From: [Actinomadura] parvosata subsp. kistnae
Lineage (GTDB): Bacteria > Actinomycetota > Actinomycetes > Streptosporangiales > Streptosporangiaceae
Direction: 5' to 3'
Length of the DNA stretch: 64,000 bases
Assembly (NCBI RefSeq): GCF_900323885.1
Contig: NZ_OOHJ01000015.1
Span: forward strand, 620,001 to 684,000
Every line of letters starts with the position of its first letter. Within the stretch, counting starts at the first letter, position 1. Below, in pieces: positions 24,580-32,438 of this stretch. Both the position numbers and the translations under genes were made by a program. The notes beneath the pieces were generated by a model. The model saw nothing but the letters and a program-made list of their open reading frames with translations. It had not been told where the DNA came from and did not search any database.

Positions 24580-24738
24580 CGCGGTCATCGGCGTGGCGGC
24601 TCAGCCCACCGTCTGACGGGACCATCGGTGTGGCGGCTCAGCCCACCGCCTGGCGGGACCGTCCGCGTGGCGGCTCAGCCCACCGCCTGGCGGGACCGTC
24701 CGCGTGGCGGCTCAGCTCACCGCCTGGCCGGGTCCTGC
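24554..24738. repeat. Tandem array of 37-bp units spanning two gene ends
   Basis: Units start at 24591, 24628, 24665 and 24702 (exact 37-bp period), each beginning GYGTGGCGGCTCAGCYCACC. The preceding 37 bp (24554-24590), the last codons and stop of the 852-aa gene, match the first unit at 29 of 37 positions, so the array seems to have grown from the gene's 3' end. The last unit overlaps the 3' end of the convergent HTH gene. This fills the 132-bp gap. Confidence 0.85.
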
Positions 24739-25275
24739 GCCCGGCTCCGGCTCCTCCGTCGGGAAGAAGATCGCGCTCAGCACGTACGGCCGCCGCCCGT
24801 CCCCCGGCCCGTTGCCCGCCCGGGGCGCGAGCACCTGCCGCAGCTCGCCCGCGACCTCCTCCATCTCCTCCGGACGGAGCCACAGCGTGCCCTGCCGGTA
24901 GCCCACCCGGTCGGCCACGGGGTCGGCGGCCGGCCGGTCGAGGTAGGCGTTGAACTCGGCGAGCAACGCCGCCATGGCCGCCGCGAACCCGTGGCGGTGC
25001 TCCTCCAGCGACATCGCCCCGGCCGTCTCGGGGTCGACGTTCGCGGCGCCCTGGCGCAGCCGGTAGTGGCGCTCGACCATGCCTCGTACCCGCTGCTCGC
25101 CCGCCACCTCCAGGAGCCCGCCGTCGGCGAGCAGGGCGACGTGCCGGTACAGGGTGGTCTTGGGGATGTCGGGCATGCTCTCGCACAGCTCGGACGTCGT
25201 ACGCACCCGCCCGCCCGACAGCGCCCACATGATGCGCAACCGAACCGGATGCAAGATCAGCTCCAGGGTGTCCAT
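24712..25275 (-). CDS. Winged-helix transcriptional regulator (ArsR-like)
   Basis: 187 residues. N-terminal winged helix: LELILHPVRLRIMWALSGG, RTTSELCESMPDIPKTTLYRHVALLADGGLL (about residues 3-50), then a helical C-terminal half with a conserved-looking VERHYRLRQGAA, EFNAYLDRP and YRQGTLWLRPEEM. ATG 25275 (MDTLELILHP) is chosen over an upstream in-frame GTG at 25365 that would cross the operator. Divergent from the erythromycin-esterase-family gene, which it likely controls. Its last codons are made from the 37-bp repeat. Confidence 0.85.
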   Translation of the reverse strand: MDTLELILHPVRLRIMWALSGGRVRTTSELCESMPDIPKTTLYRHVALLADGGLLEVAGEQRVRGMVERHYRLRQGAANVDPETAGAMSLEEHRHGFAAAMAALLAEFNAYLDRPAADPVADRVGYRQGTLWLRPEEMEEVAGELRQVLAPRAGNGPGDGRRPYVLSAIFFPTEEPEPGAGPGQAVS

Positions 25276-25280
25276 GCTCC

Positions 25281-25319
25281 AATGTTCCCATAAGTGGTAC
25301 TGTTCCCAAAGTTGGAAAC
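25281..25319. promoter_or_regulatory. Candidate operator between HTH regulator and esterase-family gene
   Basis: TGTTCCCA occurs twice, 18 bp apart (25283 and 25301), and GTTCCCAAAGTTGGAAAC (25302-25319) is an imperfect palindrome. This AT-richer block fills the 62-bp divergent gap. Candidate site for the winged-helix regulator. Confidence 0.45.
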
Positions 25320-25337
25320 AGTCGAGAGGGGAACCCC

Positions 25338-26708
25338 GTGAACACGCATCCGGCGACACCACCACCGTCCAGGCTCAGCGAAGCGGCGGTGATCCCCCTG
25401 CGCACGCTCGACCCCGCCGCCCCGCTCGACGACCTCACCTGGCTCGACGACGCGATCGGCGACGCGCGGGTGGTGGCACTCGGCGAGAGCGCCCACTACA
25501 ACCGCGAGTTCTACGACCTGCGCCACCGCCTCCTGCGCTACCTCGCCGAACGGCACGGCTTCAGCGCCTACGCCATGGAAACCGGCTTCACCGAGGCCTG
25601 GCGAGCCAACACCTGGGTCACCACCGACGCCTCGGCCACGGGCGCCTTGGGCGTGGGTGGCGGTGACCGGCTCGGTGAGGTCATGGCGAGCGGGCTGTCC
25701 TCGCTCATGGGTGTGTGGCGGCAGCTCGGCGCCCACCTGGAGTGGATGCGCCGGCACAACGCCACCGCCGCACGCCCCGTCGGCTTCTACGGCATCGACC
25801 TGGGCGGCCACAACGCCTCCCTGCTCCCCGCCCTGGACGCCGTGCTCGCCTACCTCGCCCAGGCCGACCCCGAGCACCGGGTGGACCCGGCCGTCAGGGA
25901 GACGGCCGCGGCCTTCGCGGCGACGTCCGCGTTCGCCGCGCCCGCGGCCCTGGCCGCCTACGCCCAGCTCCCGCCCGAGACGAGGAACGCGCTCACCGCC
26001 GGCCTGGCCGCCCTGTCCGCACGCATGAGGGGCCGCCGGCTGGAGTACGCCCGCCGCACCGGCGCGGAGGAGTACGAGCGCGCGCTGCGCTGCCTGTCGC
26101 TCGCCGTCACCCTCGACTCGGGCATCCGCGACATGGTCTCCGGAGACCTCCAGAGCGTCATGTACGAGCGCGACGCCGAGATGGCCGACACGGTCGAGTG
26201 GATCCTGCGCCGCCACGACCGAATCGTCGTGGCCGCGCACAACGGGCACGTCCAGCGCTGGCCGGGCGTGCTGCCCGGGATGGACCCCGTGACCCCGCTG
26301 GGCATGCACCTGGCGGACCGGCTCGGCGCCGGCTACCTGGTCATCGGCGCCACCACGGGCACCGGCCAGATGCTCAACTCCGACCCCGCCGCCTTCCAGT
26401 CGGGCGCCCTCTTCGCACCGATGGGCCCGCCGGACCCCGGCAGCCTCGACGCCCTCCTGCACGCCAGCCACGACGGCCCGTTCGTCACGGACCTGCGGCG
26501 GCTGTCACCCGCCGACGCGGAGGCCGTCCGCGCCGCCGCCGTCCAGCGCGCCGGGAACGGCCCGCACCACTCCCCCATCAGCGCCCTGGACGCCTACGAC
26601 CTCGTGCTGCACCTTCCGCACGTCACGGCGGCCGACCCGGACGAGGCCGCCCTCGCCGCCTCCCCCGAGGAGGTGCGGGAGATCTTCTCCCACTACAAGC
26701 CCCTGTGA
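25338..26708 (+). CDS. Erythromycin esterase family protein
   Basis: 456 residues. Conserved family motifs: VVALGESAHYNREFYDLRHRLLRYL (GExxH with catalytic His/Glu), FSAYAMETGFTEAW, FYGIDLGGH and IVVAAHNGHVQRWPG. Characterised members (EreA/EreB) hydrolyse the macrolactone ring of 14-membered macrolides, but most chromosomal homologues have no proven substrate. GTG 25338 follows GAGAGGGGAACCCC. With the divergent regulator it forms a compact inducible unit, as expected for a detoxification gene. No macrolide cluster is seen in the window. Confidence 0.85.
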   Translation: MNTHPATPPPSRLSEAAVIPLRTLDPAAPLDDLTWLDDAIGDARVVALGESAHYNREFYDLRHRLLRYLAERHGFSAYAMETGFTEAWRANTWVTTDASATGALGVGGGDRLGEVMASGLSSLMGVWRQLGAHLEWMRRHNATAARPVGFYGIDLGGHNASLLPALDAVLAYLAQADPEHRVDPAVRETAAAFAATSAFAAPAALAAYAQLPPETRNALTAGLAALSARMRGRRLEYARRTGAEEYERALRCLSLAVTLDSGIRDMVSGDLQSVMYERDAEMADTVEWILRRHDRIVVAAHNGHVQRWPGVLPGMDPVTPLGMHLADRLGAGYLVIGATTGTGQMLNSDPAAFQSGALFAPMGPPDPGSLDALLHASHDGPFVTDLRRLSPADAEAVRAAAVQRAGNGPHHSPISALDAYDLVLHLPHVTAADPDEAALAASPEEVREIFSHYKPL

Positions 26709-26805
26709 CGATCTCTCGCCAAGGGCCCGCACCCGGCCCGCGACAAAGCCCGGCACCCGCCACGCCGCCTCCGACGAGGAAGGCACAAGGTGGCAAGCAC
26801 GGCCG

Positions 26806-29800
26806 TCAGTCGAACAGGCGCAGCCGGTGGGCTGTGGCCGCGGCTTCGCCGCGGGTGGCCGCGCCCAGCTTGGCCAGGATGTTGGACACGTGCACGCTGA
26901 CCGTCTTGATCGAGATGACCAGCTCTTCGGCGATCTCGCGGTTGCTCCGCCCGCGCGTCACCTCCCGCAGCACCTCCAGCTCGCGCGCCGTCAGCCCGAG
27001 CGGCTGCCCGCCCGCGGGCTCTTCGGGGCCGCCGATCCTGGCGCGCCGGCCGAAGACGTCGAGCTGCTCCAGCAGCGGGGTGGCGCCGAGCTCGCGGGCC
27101 AGGTCGCGGGAGCGGGTGAACCGGGCCGCCGCGCCCTGCCGGTCGCCGGCCGCGAGCGCCGCCTGTGCGGCGGCCAGCAGGGTGAGCGCTTCGGCGTACG
27201 GCTCCCGCAGCGCCTGCCACGCCTCCACGGCGCGGTCGCACGCCTTGAGCCGCCAGGCGGCCACCTCACCGACGTGCTCCGGCGACGTCTCCGCCGCGGC
27301 CTGCTCCAGTGACGCCTCAGGCCCGCCGTGCTCCGGCACCGGCTCGGGGCCGGTCAGTGCGGTGAACGTGAGCCGGTGCGCCTGCTGCAGCTCGCCCTCG
27401 GCCACGAGCTGCCCGGCCAGCGCCCGGAGGCGGGGCAGCAGCGACAGCGCCAGCCGTTCGACCGGCCCGAGCGAGCCCGCCCCGGGCTCACCGGCCTCGG
27501 CAGACCGGGACGGCGGCACCACCGCCCGGACGAGCTGGGCGATGGTCACCAGCACCGGCCAGGCGTAACGGGGGCTGCTCACCAGGTCGCGCTCGTCGAG
27601 GGCCCGCGCGGCCATCTCGACCGCCTCGCCGAGCTGCCCCCGCGCCTGCCGCAGCCGCAGCTCCCTGCACAGGTGGGGCAGCGTCGTCTGGTCGCGGTAG
27701 CTGCCCCGCGACAGCACGCTCTTGGACGACTCCAGCAGCTTCTCGGCCCGGTCGTACTGGCCCCGCGCCATCGCGATGTCGGTGGCGAAGCCCTGGAGGC
27801 TGGCCCGGTAGGGGGCGGGCGGGGCGAGCTCGAGGGCGTGCTCGACGACCTGGAGCGCTTCGTCCCAGCGCCCGAGCGACACCAGCGGCTCGGCGAGGTT
27901 GATCGACAGGAACGTGCCGGACGTGCGCGCCAGGCCGTACTGGCGGGCCTCCTCGACGCCGTCGCGGGCGACCTGCGCGGCCCGCTCGTGCATGCCGGCG
28001 CCTTCGAGCGCGTCGGACTCGGAGATGGCGCACCGCATCAGCGCGTTGTAGGCGTCGCCGCGGGCGGCGATGCGGCGGGCCTCGGCGAAGGCGGCGAGCT
28101 GGGCGTCCATGTCGGAGTAGCAGGAGTCGCCCCAGGTGAGGCTGATCATCGCGTGCGCCTCGACGTTGGTGTCGCCGACCTCGTGGCCGATCTCCATGGC
28201 GCGGCGGGCGGTGGCCTGCCGCTCGGGGCGGTCTTCGGGGCGGTGGAGCATGCGGGACAGGCTCTCCAGCACCTGGCCGCGCAGCTTGAGCTGGTCGGCC
28301 GGGACGAGCTCGGCGGCCCTGCGCAGGTCTTCGACGTAGCCGGGGCGGCCCAGGTCGTAGCGGGTCAGGCCGCGCTGGCGCAGCAGCATGGCGGCCCTGA
28401 TCGGCTCGACGCAGTGGTCGAGCTCGTCGAGGGCGGCGCCGGCCAGGGCGATGCTGCGTTCGTACTCGCCGGACAGGTGGGCGACGGTGGCCGTCTGCCG
28501 CAGGACGTCGATGCGGTCGTGGCCGATGCGCTCAGCGGCGTCGGGCACGGAGTCCCACAGCTCCAGGACTCTGGACAGCATGCGGAGCTGCTCGTCGTAG
28601 GCGGTGGACTTGCGTGCGGCGGCGGCGGCGCGCCAGGCGCTGATCAGCGCCCAGGTGGAGTCGTGGGCGGAGTGCCAGTGGTGGGCCAGCTCGATCGCGC
28701 CGCGCGGGGCGGGCAGGATCGACAGGTCGCGCTCCAGCGCCTCGGCGTAGCGGGTGTGCAGGCGGACGTGCTCGCCGGGCAGCAGGTCGTCGTGGAGTGC
28801 CTCGCGGATGAGGGCGTGGCGGAAGCTGTAGCCCTCGCCGTCGACGACGAGCACGTTTCCGGCCACGGCGGGCCGCAGCGCGCGGGACAGCGTGCTCTCG
28901 TCGAGCCCGGCGACGGCGCTGAGCAGGGCGTGCTCGATGCGCTGGCCGCCGGCGCTGGCGACCCGCAGCAGCTCCTGCGTCTCCTCGGGCTGCCGCTCGA
29001 CGCTGGCCAGCAGCAGGTCGCGCAGCGACTCGGGCAGCGCCTCGCCGCCGTCGCACTCGTTGAGCAGCGCCTCGACGAACAGCGGGTTTCCCTCGCTGCG
29101 CGCGTAGATGAGGTCCATGTCGGCGGGGGACGGCTCGCGCTCCAGGATGCCGGCCGCCAGCGCGACGGCCTCCCTGCGGGTGAGCCGGCGCAGCTCGGTG
29201 CGGGTCACCCACTCGACCCGGCCCAGCTCGGCGAGCAGCGGGCGCAGCGGGTGGTTGCGGTGCAGCTCGTCGGTGCGGTAGGTGACGACGATGAGCAGGC
29301 GGGCCGCGGTGCGCTGGTAGCGGACGAGGAAGGTCAGCAGGTCGCGGGTGGAGCGGTCGGCCCAGTGGGCGTCTTCGACGATGAGCACCACCGGCCGCTC
29401 CTCGGCCAGCCGCTCCAGCAGCCCGAGCACCTGCTCGAACAGGCGCGCCCTGGCCTCGGGCCCGTCTTTGCCCGGCTCGCCGAACTCGGGCAGCAGCCGG
29501 GCCAGCCCGCGCGCGTTGCCACCGGGCACGAGCGCGGCCACGGCGTCACGGCCCAGCTCGCGCACCAGCCCGCGCAGCACGGCGGTGAACGGCGCGAACG
29601 GCAGGCCCTCGGTGCCCAGCTCGAGGCAGCCGCCGACGAGGACGCGCGCGTCACCGGCCCGGTGGTCGGTGAACTCCTTGATGAGCCGCGTCTTGCCGAC
29701 CCCGGCCTCACCGCCGACGAGCACGGTGGACGACGCCCCGGCGCGCGACCTGGCCAGGGCGTCACCGAGAGCGGCGAGCTCGCGGGCACGCCCGACGAAC

Positions 29801-29826
29801 AAGGGGCTCACGGCATGGATACTCAC
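26806..29826 (-). CDS. LAL-type regulator: AAA ATPase with LuxR helix-turn-helix
   Basis: 1006 residues, typical for large ATP-binding LuxR (LAL/MalT-like) regulators. The N-terminal ATPase has Walker A GGEAGVGKTRLIKEF and Walker B VVLIVEDAHWADRSTRDLL. The middle (about 350-900) is helical and TPR-like. The C-terminal LuxR domain is LTARELEVLREVTRGRSNREIAEELVISIK, then TVSVHVSNILAKLG. LAL proteins act as pathway activators for antibiotic or sugar genes; no target cluster is adjacent. GTG 29826 is preceded by TTAGGG. The gene stands alone, with small gaps on both sides that show no clear element. Confidence 0.93.
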   Translation of the reverse strand: MSIHAVSPLFVGRARELAALGDALARSRAGASSTVLVGGEAGVGKTRLIKEFTDHRAGDARVLVGGCLELGTEGLPFAPFTAVLRGLVRELGRDAVAALVPGGNARGLARLLPEFGEPGKDGPEARARLFEQVLGLLERLAEERPVVLIVEDAHWADRSTRDLLTFLVRYQRTAARLLIVVTYRTDELHRNHPLRPLLAELGRVEWVTRTELRRLTRREAVALAAGILEREPSPADMDLIYARSEGNPLFVEALLNECDGGEALPESLRDLLLASVERQPEETQELLRVASAGGQRIEHALLSAVAGLDESTLSRALRPAVAGNVLVVDGEGYSFRHALIREALHDDLLPGEHVRLHTRYAEALERDLSILPAPRGAIELAHHWHSAHDSTWALISAWRAAAAARKSTAYDEQLRMLSRVLELWDSVPDAAERIGHDRIDVLRQTATVAHLSGEYERSIALAGAALDELDHCVEPIRAAMLLRQRGLTRYDLGRPGYVEDLRRAAELVPADQLKLRGQVLESLSRMLHRPEDRPERQATARRAMEIGHEVGDTNVEAHAMISLTWGDSCYSDMDAQLAAFAEARRIAARGDAYNALMRCAISESDALEGAGMHERAAQVARDGVEEARQYGLARTSGTFLSINLAEPLVSLGRWDEALQVVEHALELAPPAPYRASLQGFATDIAMARGQYDRAEKLLESSKSVLSRGSYRDQTTLPHLCRELRLRQARGQLGEAVEMAARALDERDLVSSPRYAWPVLVTIAQLVRAVVPPSRSAEAGEPGAGSLGPVERLALSLLPRLRALAGQLVAEGELQQAHRLTFTALTGPEPVPEHGGPEASLEQAAAETSPEHVGEVAAWRLKACDRAVEAWQALREPYAEALTLLAAAQAALAAGDRQGAAARFTRSRDLARELGATPLLEQLDVFGRRARIGGPEEPAGGQPLGLTARELEVLREVTRGRSNREIAEELVISIKTVSVHVSNILAKLGAATRGEAAATAHRLRLFD

Positions 29827-29911
29827 GCCCTAAGGATGCCATCCGCTCCCGACAGAAACGCGCGCCAGTCCGGCCGTACGCGCTAAGCGGACAAACTCCC
29901 ACAAACTGGGC

Positions 29912-30346
29912 TCAACGCAGGACCTTGCGGAAGAAGGTGGCCGACGCCTCGTACCCCAGAGCGTGGTAGAACTCCGGCGCCCGCCGCGTGGCCATCGCCA
30001 CGTAACCGGCCTGCCGGGAGCGCGCCCACCGCTCGAACTCCTCCAGCAGCGACCGCCCGATCCCCTGCCGCCGCGACCCGGACTGCACCATGGCCTCCTC
30101 GACCCAGGCGACCGGCCCGTTCGCGAACAGCGTCAGGTGCACGAACCCGAGCAGATACCCGTGCACCCGCCCGCCCACGACGGCGGTGAGCAGCAGGGCG
30201 TCGTCGTTGGCCAGCAGCTGGGGCAGCGCGGCGTCGAAGGCGTCGCGCTCCGGCCTGAACGTCAGGCCGAACTCGCGGGCCAGCGCGAACACCTCGTCCG
30301 CGTCCGACTTCTCCGCCCTCCTGATGAGAAGATCGTCAGCCGTCAT
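29912..30346 (-). CDS. GNAT family N-acetyltransferase
   Basis: 144 residues. Motif A is VQSGSRRQGIGRSLLEEF (R-x-x-G-x-G), with VAWVEEAMV before it and a YVAMATRRAPEFYHALGYE ending typical of GNATs that modify amines or peptides. ATG 30346 (MTADDLLIRRA) is chosen over 30388. It lies 46 bp after the acyl-CoA dehydrogenase on the same strand and may be the last gene of that operon, but its substrate and any link to leucine breakdown are unknown. Confidence 0.85.
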   Translation of the reverse strand: MTADDLLIRRAEKSDADEVFALAREFGLTFRPERDAFDAALPQLLANDDALLLTAVVGGRVHGYLLGFVHLTLFANGPVAWVEEAMVQSGSRRQGIGRSLLEEFERWARSRQAGYVAMATRRAPEFYHALGYEASATFFRKVLR

Positions 30347-30392
30347 GACCAACGACCCTAGATCGTCGCATGTGCATGACGCAAACACCTGT

Positions 30393-31529
30393 TCACAGGT
30401 CGCCCAGCCCGAGCTGGCGCGCGATGAGCATCCGCTGCACCTCGCTGGTGCCCTCGCCGATCTCCAGGATCTTGGCGTCGCGGTAGAAGCGGCCGACGGG
30501 GAACTCGTTCATGAACCCGTAACCGCCGAACACCTGCGTGGCGTCCCGCGCGTTGTCCATGGCCGCGTTCGACGAGACCAGCTTGGCGATCGCCGCTTCC
30601 TTCTTGAACGGCACCCCGGCCAGCATCCGCTCGGCCGCGTGGTAGTAGGCCAGGCGGGCGGTGTGCGCGCGGGCCTCCATGTCCGCGATCTTGAACTGGA
30701 TGGCCTGGTAGTGGCCGATCGGATGGCCGAACGCGCGGCGGTCGCGCACGTACGTCAGGCACTCGTCCACGCACCCCTGCGCCAGCCCGACGCCGATCGC
30801 CGCGATCGCGACCCGGCCCTCGTCGAGGGTCTGCAGGAACTGCGCGTAGCCGCGGCCCCGCTCGCCGAGCAGGTTCGCAGCCGGGACGCGGCAGTCGGTG
30901 AACGACAGCTCCCGCGTGTCGGAGGCGTTCCAGCCGACCTTGGAGTACTTCTTCGACACGGCGAACCCGGGCGTGCCGCTCGGCACGAGGATCGTGGAGA
31001 TCTCGCGCTCCCCGGTCAGCGCGGCCACGCCGATGACGCCGGTGATGTCGGTGCCGGAGTTCGTGATGAACGCCTTGGTGCCGTTGATCACCCATTCCTG
31101 GCCGTCGAGCACGGCCGTGGTGCGCATCCCGCCCGGCACGTCGGAGCCGCCGCCCGGCTCGGTGAGCCCGAACGCGCCCAGCCGCTCCCCCGACGTCAGG
31201 CGGGGCAGCCACTGCCGGCGCTGCTCCTCGCTGCCGAACCGGAAGATCGGCATCGCGCCCAGCGACACCGCCGCCTCCAGGGTGATCGCCACGCTGGAGT
31301 CGACCCTGGCCAGCTCCTCCAGGGCCAGGCAGAGGGCGAAGTAGTCGCCGCCCATCCCGCCGTACTCCTCGGGGATCGGCAGCCCGAACAGGCCCATCGC
31401 GCCCATCTGCCGCACCACGTCGTACGGGAACTCCTCCCGCTCGTACAGGTCGCCGATCACCGGCGCGACCACCTCACGGGCGAACGCCTCGACCGTCTTG
31501 CGCAGCTCTTCGTACTCGTCGGTGAGCAT
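30393..31529 (-). CDS. Acyl-CoA dehydrogenase, leucine/isovalerate operon
   Basis: 378 residues, normal length. FAD/substrate motifs: AFGLTEPGGGSDVPG, EWVINGTKAFITNSG, and the C-terminal ARDATQVFGGYGFMNEFPVGRFYRDAKI. Glu359 in IGEGTSEVQRM occupies the MCAD-type catalytic position; proven isovaleryl-CoA dehydrogenases usually have a small residue there and their base elsewhere, so the chain specificity is uncertain. Gene order with carboxylase and HMG-CoA lyase suggests oxidation of isovaleryl-CoA or a related branched acyl-CoA. Three bases separate it from the lyase gene. Confidence 0.9.
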   Translation of the reverse strand: MLTDEYEELRKTVEAFAREVVAPVIGDLYEREEFPYDVVRQMGAMGLFGLPIPEEYGGMGGDYFALCLALEELARVDSSVAITLEAAVSLGAMPIFRFGSEEQRRQWLPRLTSGERLGAFGLTEPGGGSDVPGGMRTTAVLDGQEWVINGTKAFITNSGTDITGVIGVAALTGEREISTILVPSGTPGFAVSKKYSKVGWNASDTRELSFTDCRVPAANLLGERGRGYAQFLQTLDEGRVAIAAIGVGLAQGCVDECLTYVRDRRAFGHPIGHYQAIQFKIADMEARAHTARLAYYHAAERMLAGVPFKKEAAIAKLVSSNAAMDNARDATQVFGGYGFMNEFPVGRFYRDAKILEIGEGTSEVQRMLIARQLGLGDL

Positions 31530-31532
31530 GTC

Positions 31533-32438
31533 TCAGCCTTTCGAAAGCGCCTGTACGACGCGGGACGGGCTGGGCCTGCCGAGCAGCTCCGCCAGCCAGG
31601 TGCTGGTGGACACGAGCTTGCCCAGGTCGAGGCCGGTCTCGATGCCGAGCCCGCGCAGCATCCAGACCAGGTCCTCGGTGGCCAGGTTGCCGGTGGCGGA
31701 CTCCGCGTACGGGCAGCCGCCGATGCCGCCCGTGGAGGCGTCGATGGTGGTGACGCCGCATCTGAGCGCTGCCAGGGTGTTGGACAGCGCCTGTCCGTAG
31801 GTGTCGTGGAAGTGCACGGCCAGCCGCTCCGGCGTGCGGAAGGCCCCGATCAGCGCCGTGACGTGGCCGGGAGTGCCGACGCCGATGGTGTCGCCGAGCG
31901 ACAGCTCGTAGCAGCCCAGCCCGAGCAGCCGCTCCCCGACCGCGACGACCTGCGCGATCGGGGTCGGCCCCTCCCAGGGGTCGCCGAAGCACATCGAGAC
32001 GTACGCGCGCACCCGGACGCCGTTGTCGAGCGCCCTGGCCACGACCGGCTCGAACATCTCGAACTGGCTCTCCAGGCTGCGGTTCAGGTTCTTCGCGGCG
32101 AACGTCTCGGTCGCGCTGGCGAAGATGGCGATCTCGTCCACGCCCAGGTCGAGGGCGCGGTCGAGGCCGCGCAGGTTCGGCACGAGCACGGGGTAGCGCA
32201 CGCCCGGCCTTCTGTGCAGCCTGGTCAGGAGCTCGTCGGCGTCGGCGAGCTGCGGCACCCACTTCGGGTGCACGAAGCTGGTCGCCTCGATCACCTTGTG
32301 CCCGGCGTCGGCGAGCCGGTCGATGAGCTCGGCCTTCACCTCGACGGGGATGACCGCGGACTCGTTCTGCAGGCCGTCGCGCGGGCCGACCTCGTAGATC
32401 GTGACCTGGTGCGGAAGACCTTCCATCGGGTACGGCAT
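31533..32438 (-). CDS. Hydroxymethylglutaryl-CoA lyase
   Basis: 301 residues. HMG-CoA lyase features: YEVGPRDGLQNE (metal/substrate Arg-Asp), ATSFVHPKWVPQLADAD, SMCFGDPWEG, LSLGDTIGVGTP, LAVHFHDTYGQALSN (metal His pair) and CPYAESATGNLATEDLV. Human HMG-CoA lyase has a Cys in GCPYAKGASGN; here the run reads GGCPYAESATGN, so that Cys is kept. It yields acetyl-CoA and acetoacetate at the end of leucine breakdown. It starts one base after the carboxylase alpha stop, implying coupling. Confidence 0.92.
   Translation of the reverse strand: MPYPMEGLPHQVTIYEVGPRDGLQNESAVIPVEVKAELIDRLADAGHKVIEATSFVHPKWVPQLADADELLTRLHRRPGVRYPVLVPNLRGLDRALDLGVDEIAIFASATETFAAKNLNRSLESQFEMFEPVVARALDNGVRVRAYVSMCFGDPWEGPTPIAQVVAVGERLLGLGCYELSLGDTIGVGTPGHVTALIGAFRTPERLAVHFHDTYGQALSNTLAALRCGVTTIDASTGGIGGCPYAESATGNLATEDLVWMLRGLGIETGLDLGKLVSTSTWLAELLGRPSPSRVVQALSKG

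Noticed and set aside
24554..24738. CRISPR array
   Set aside because: The 37-bp units are directly adjacent with no spacers, and no cas genes are present.
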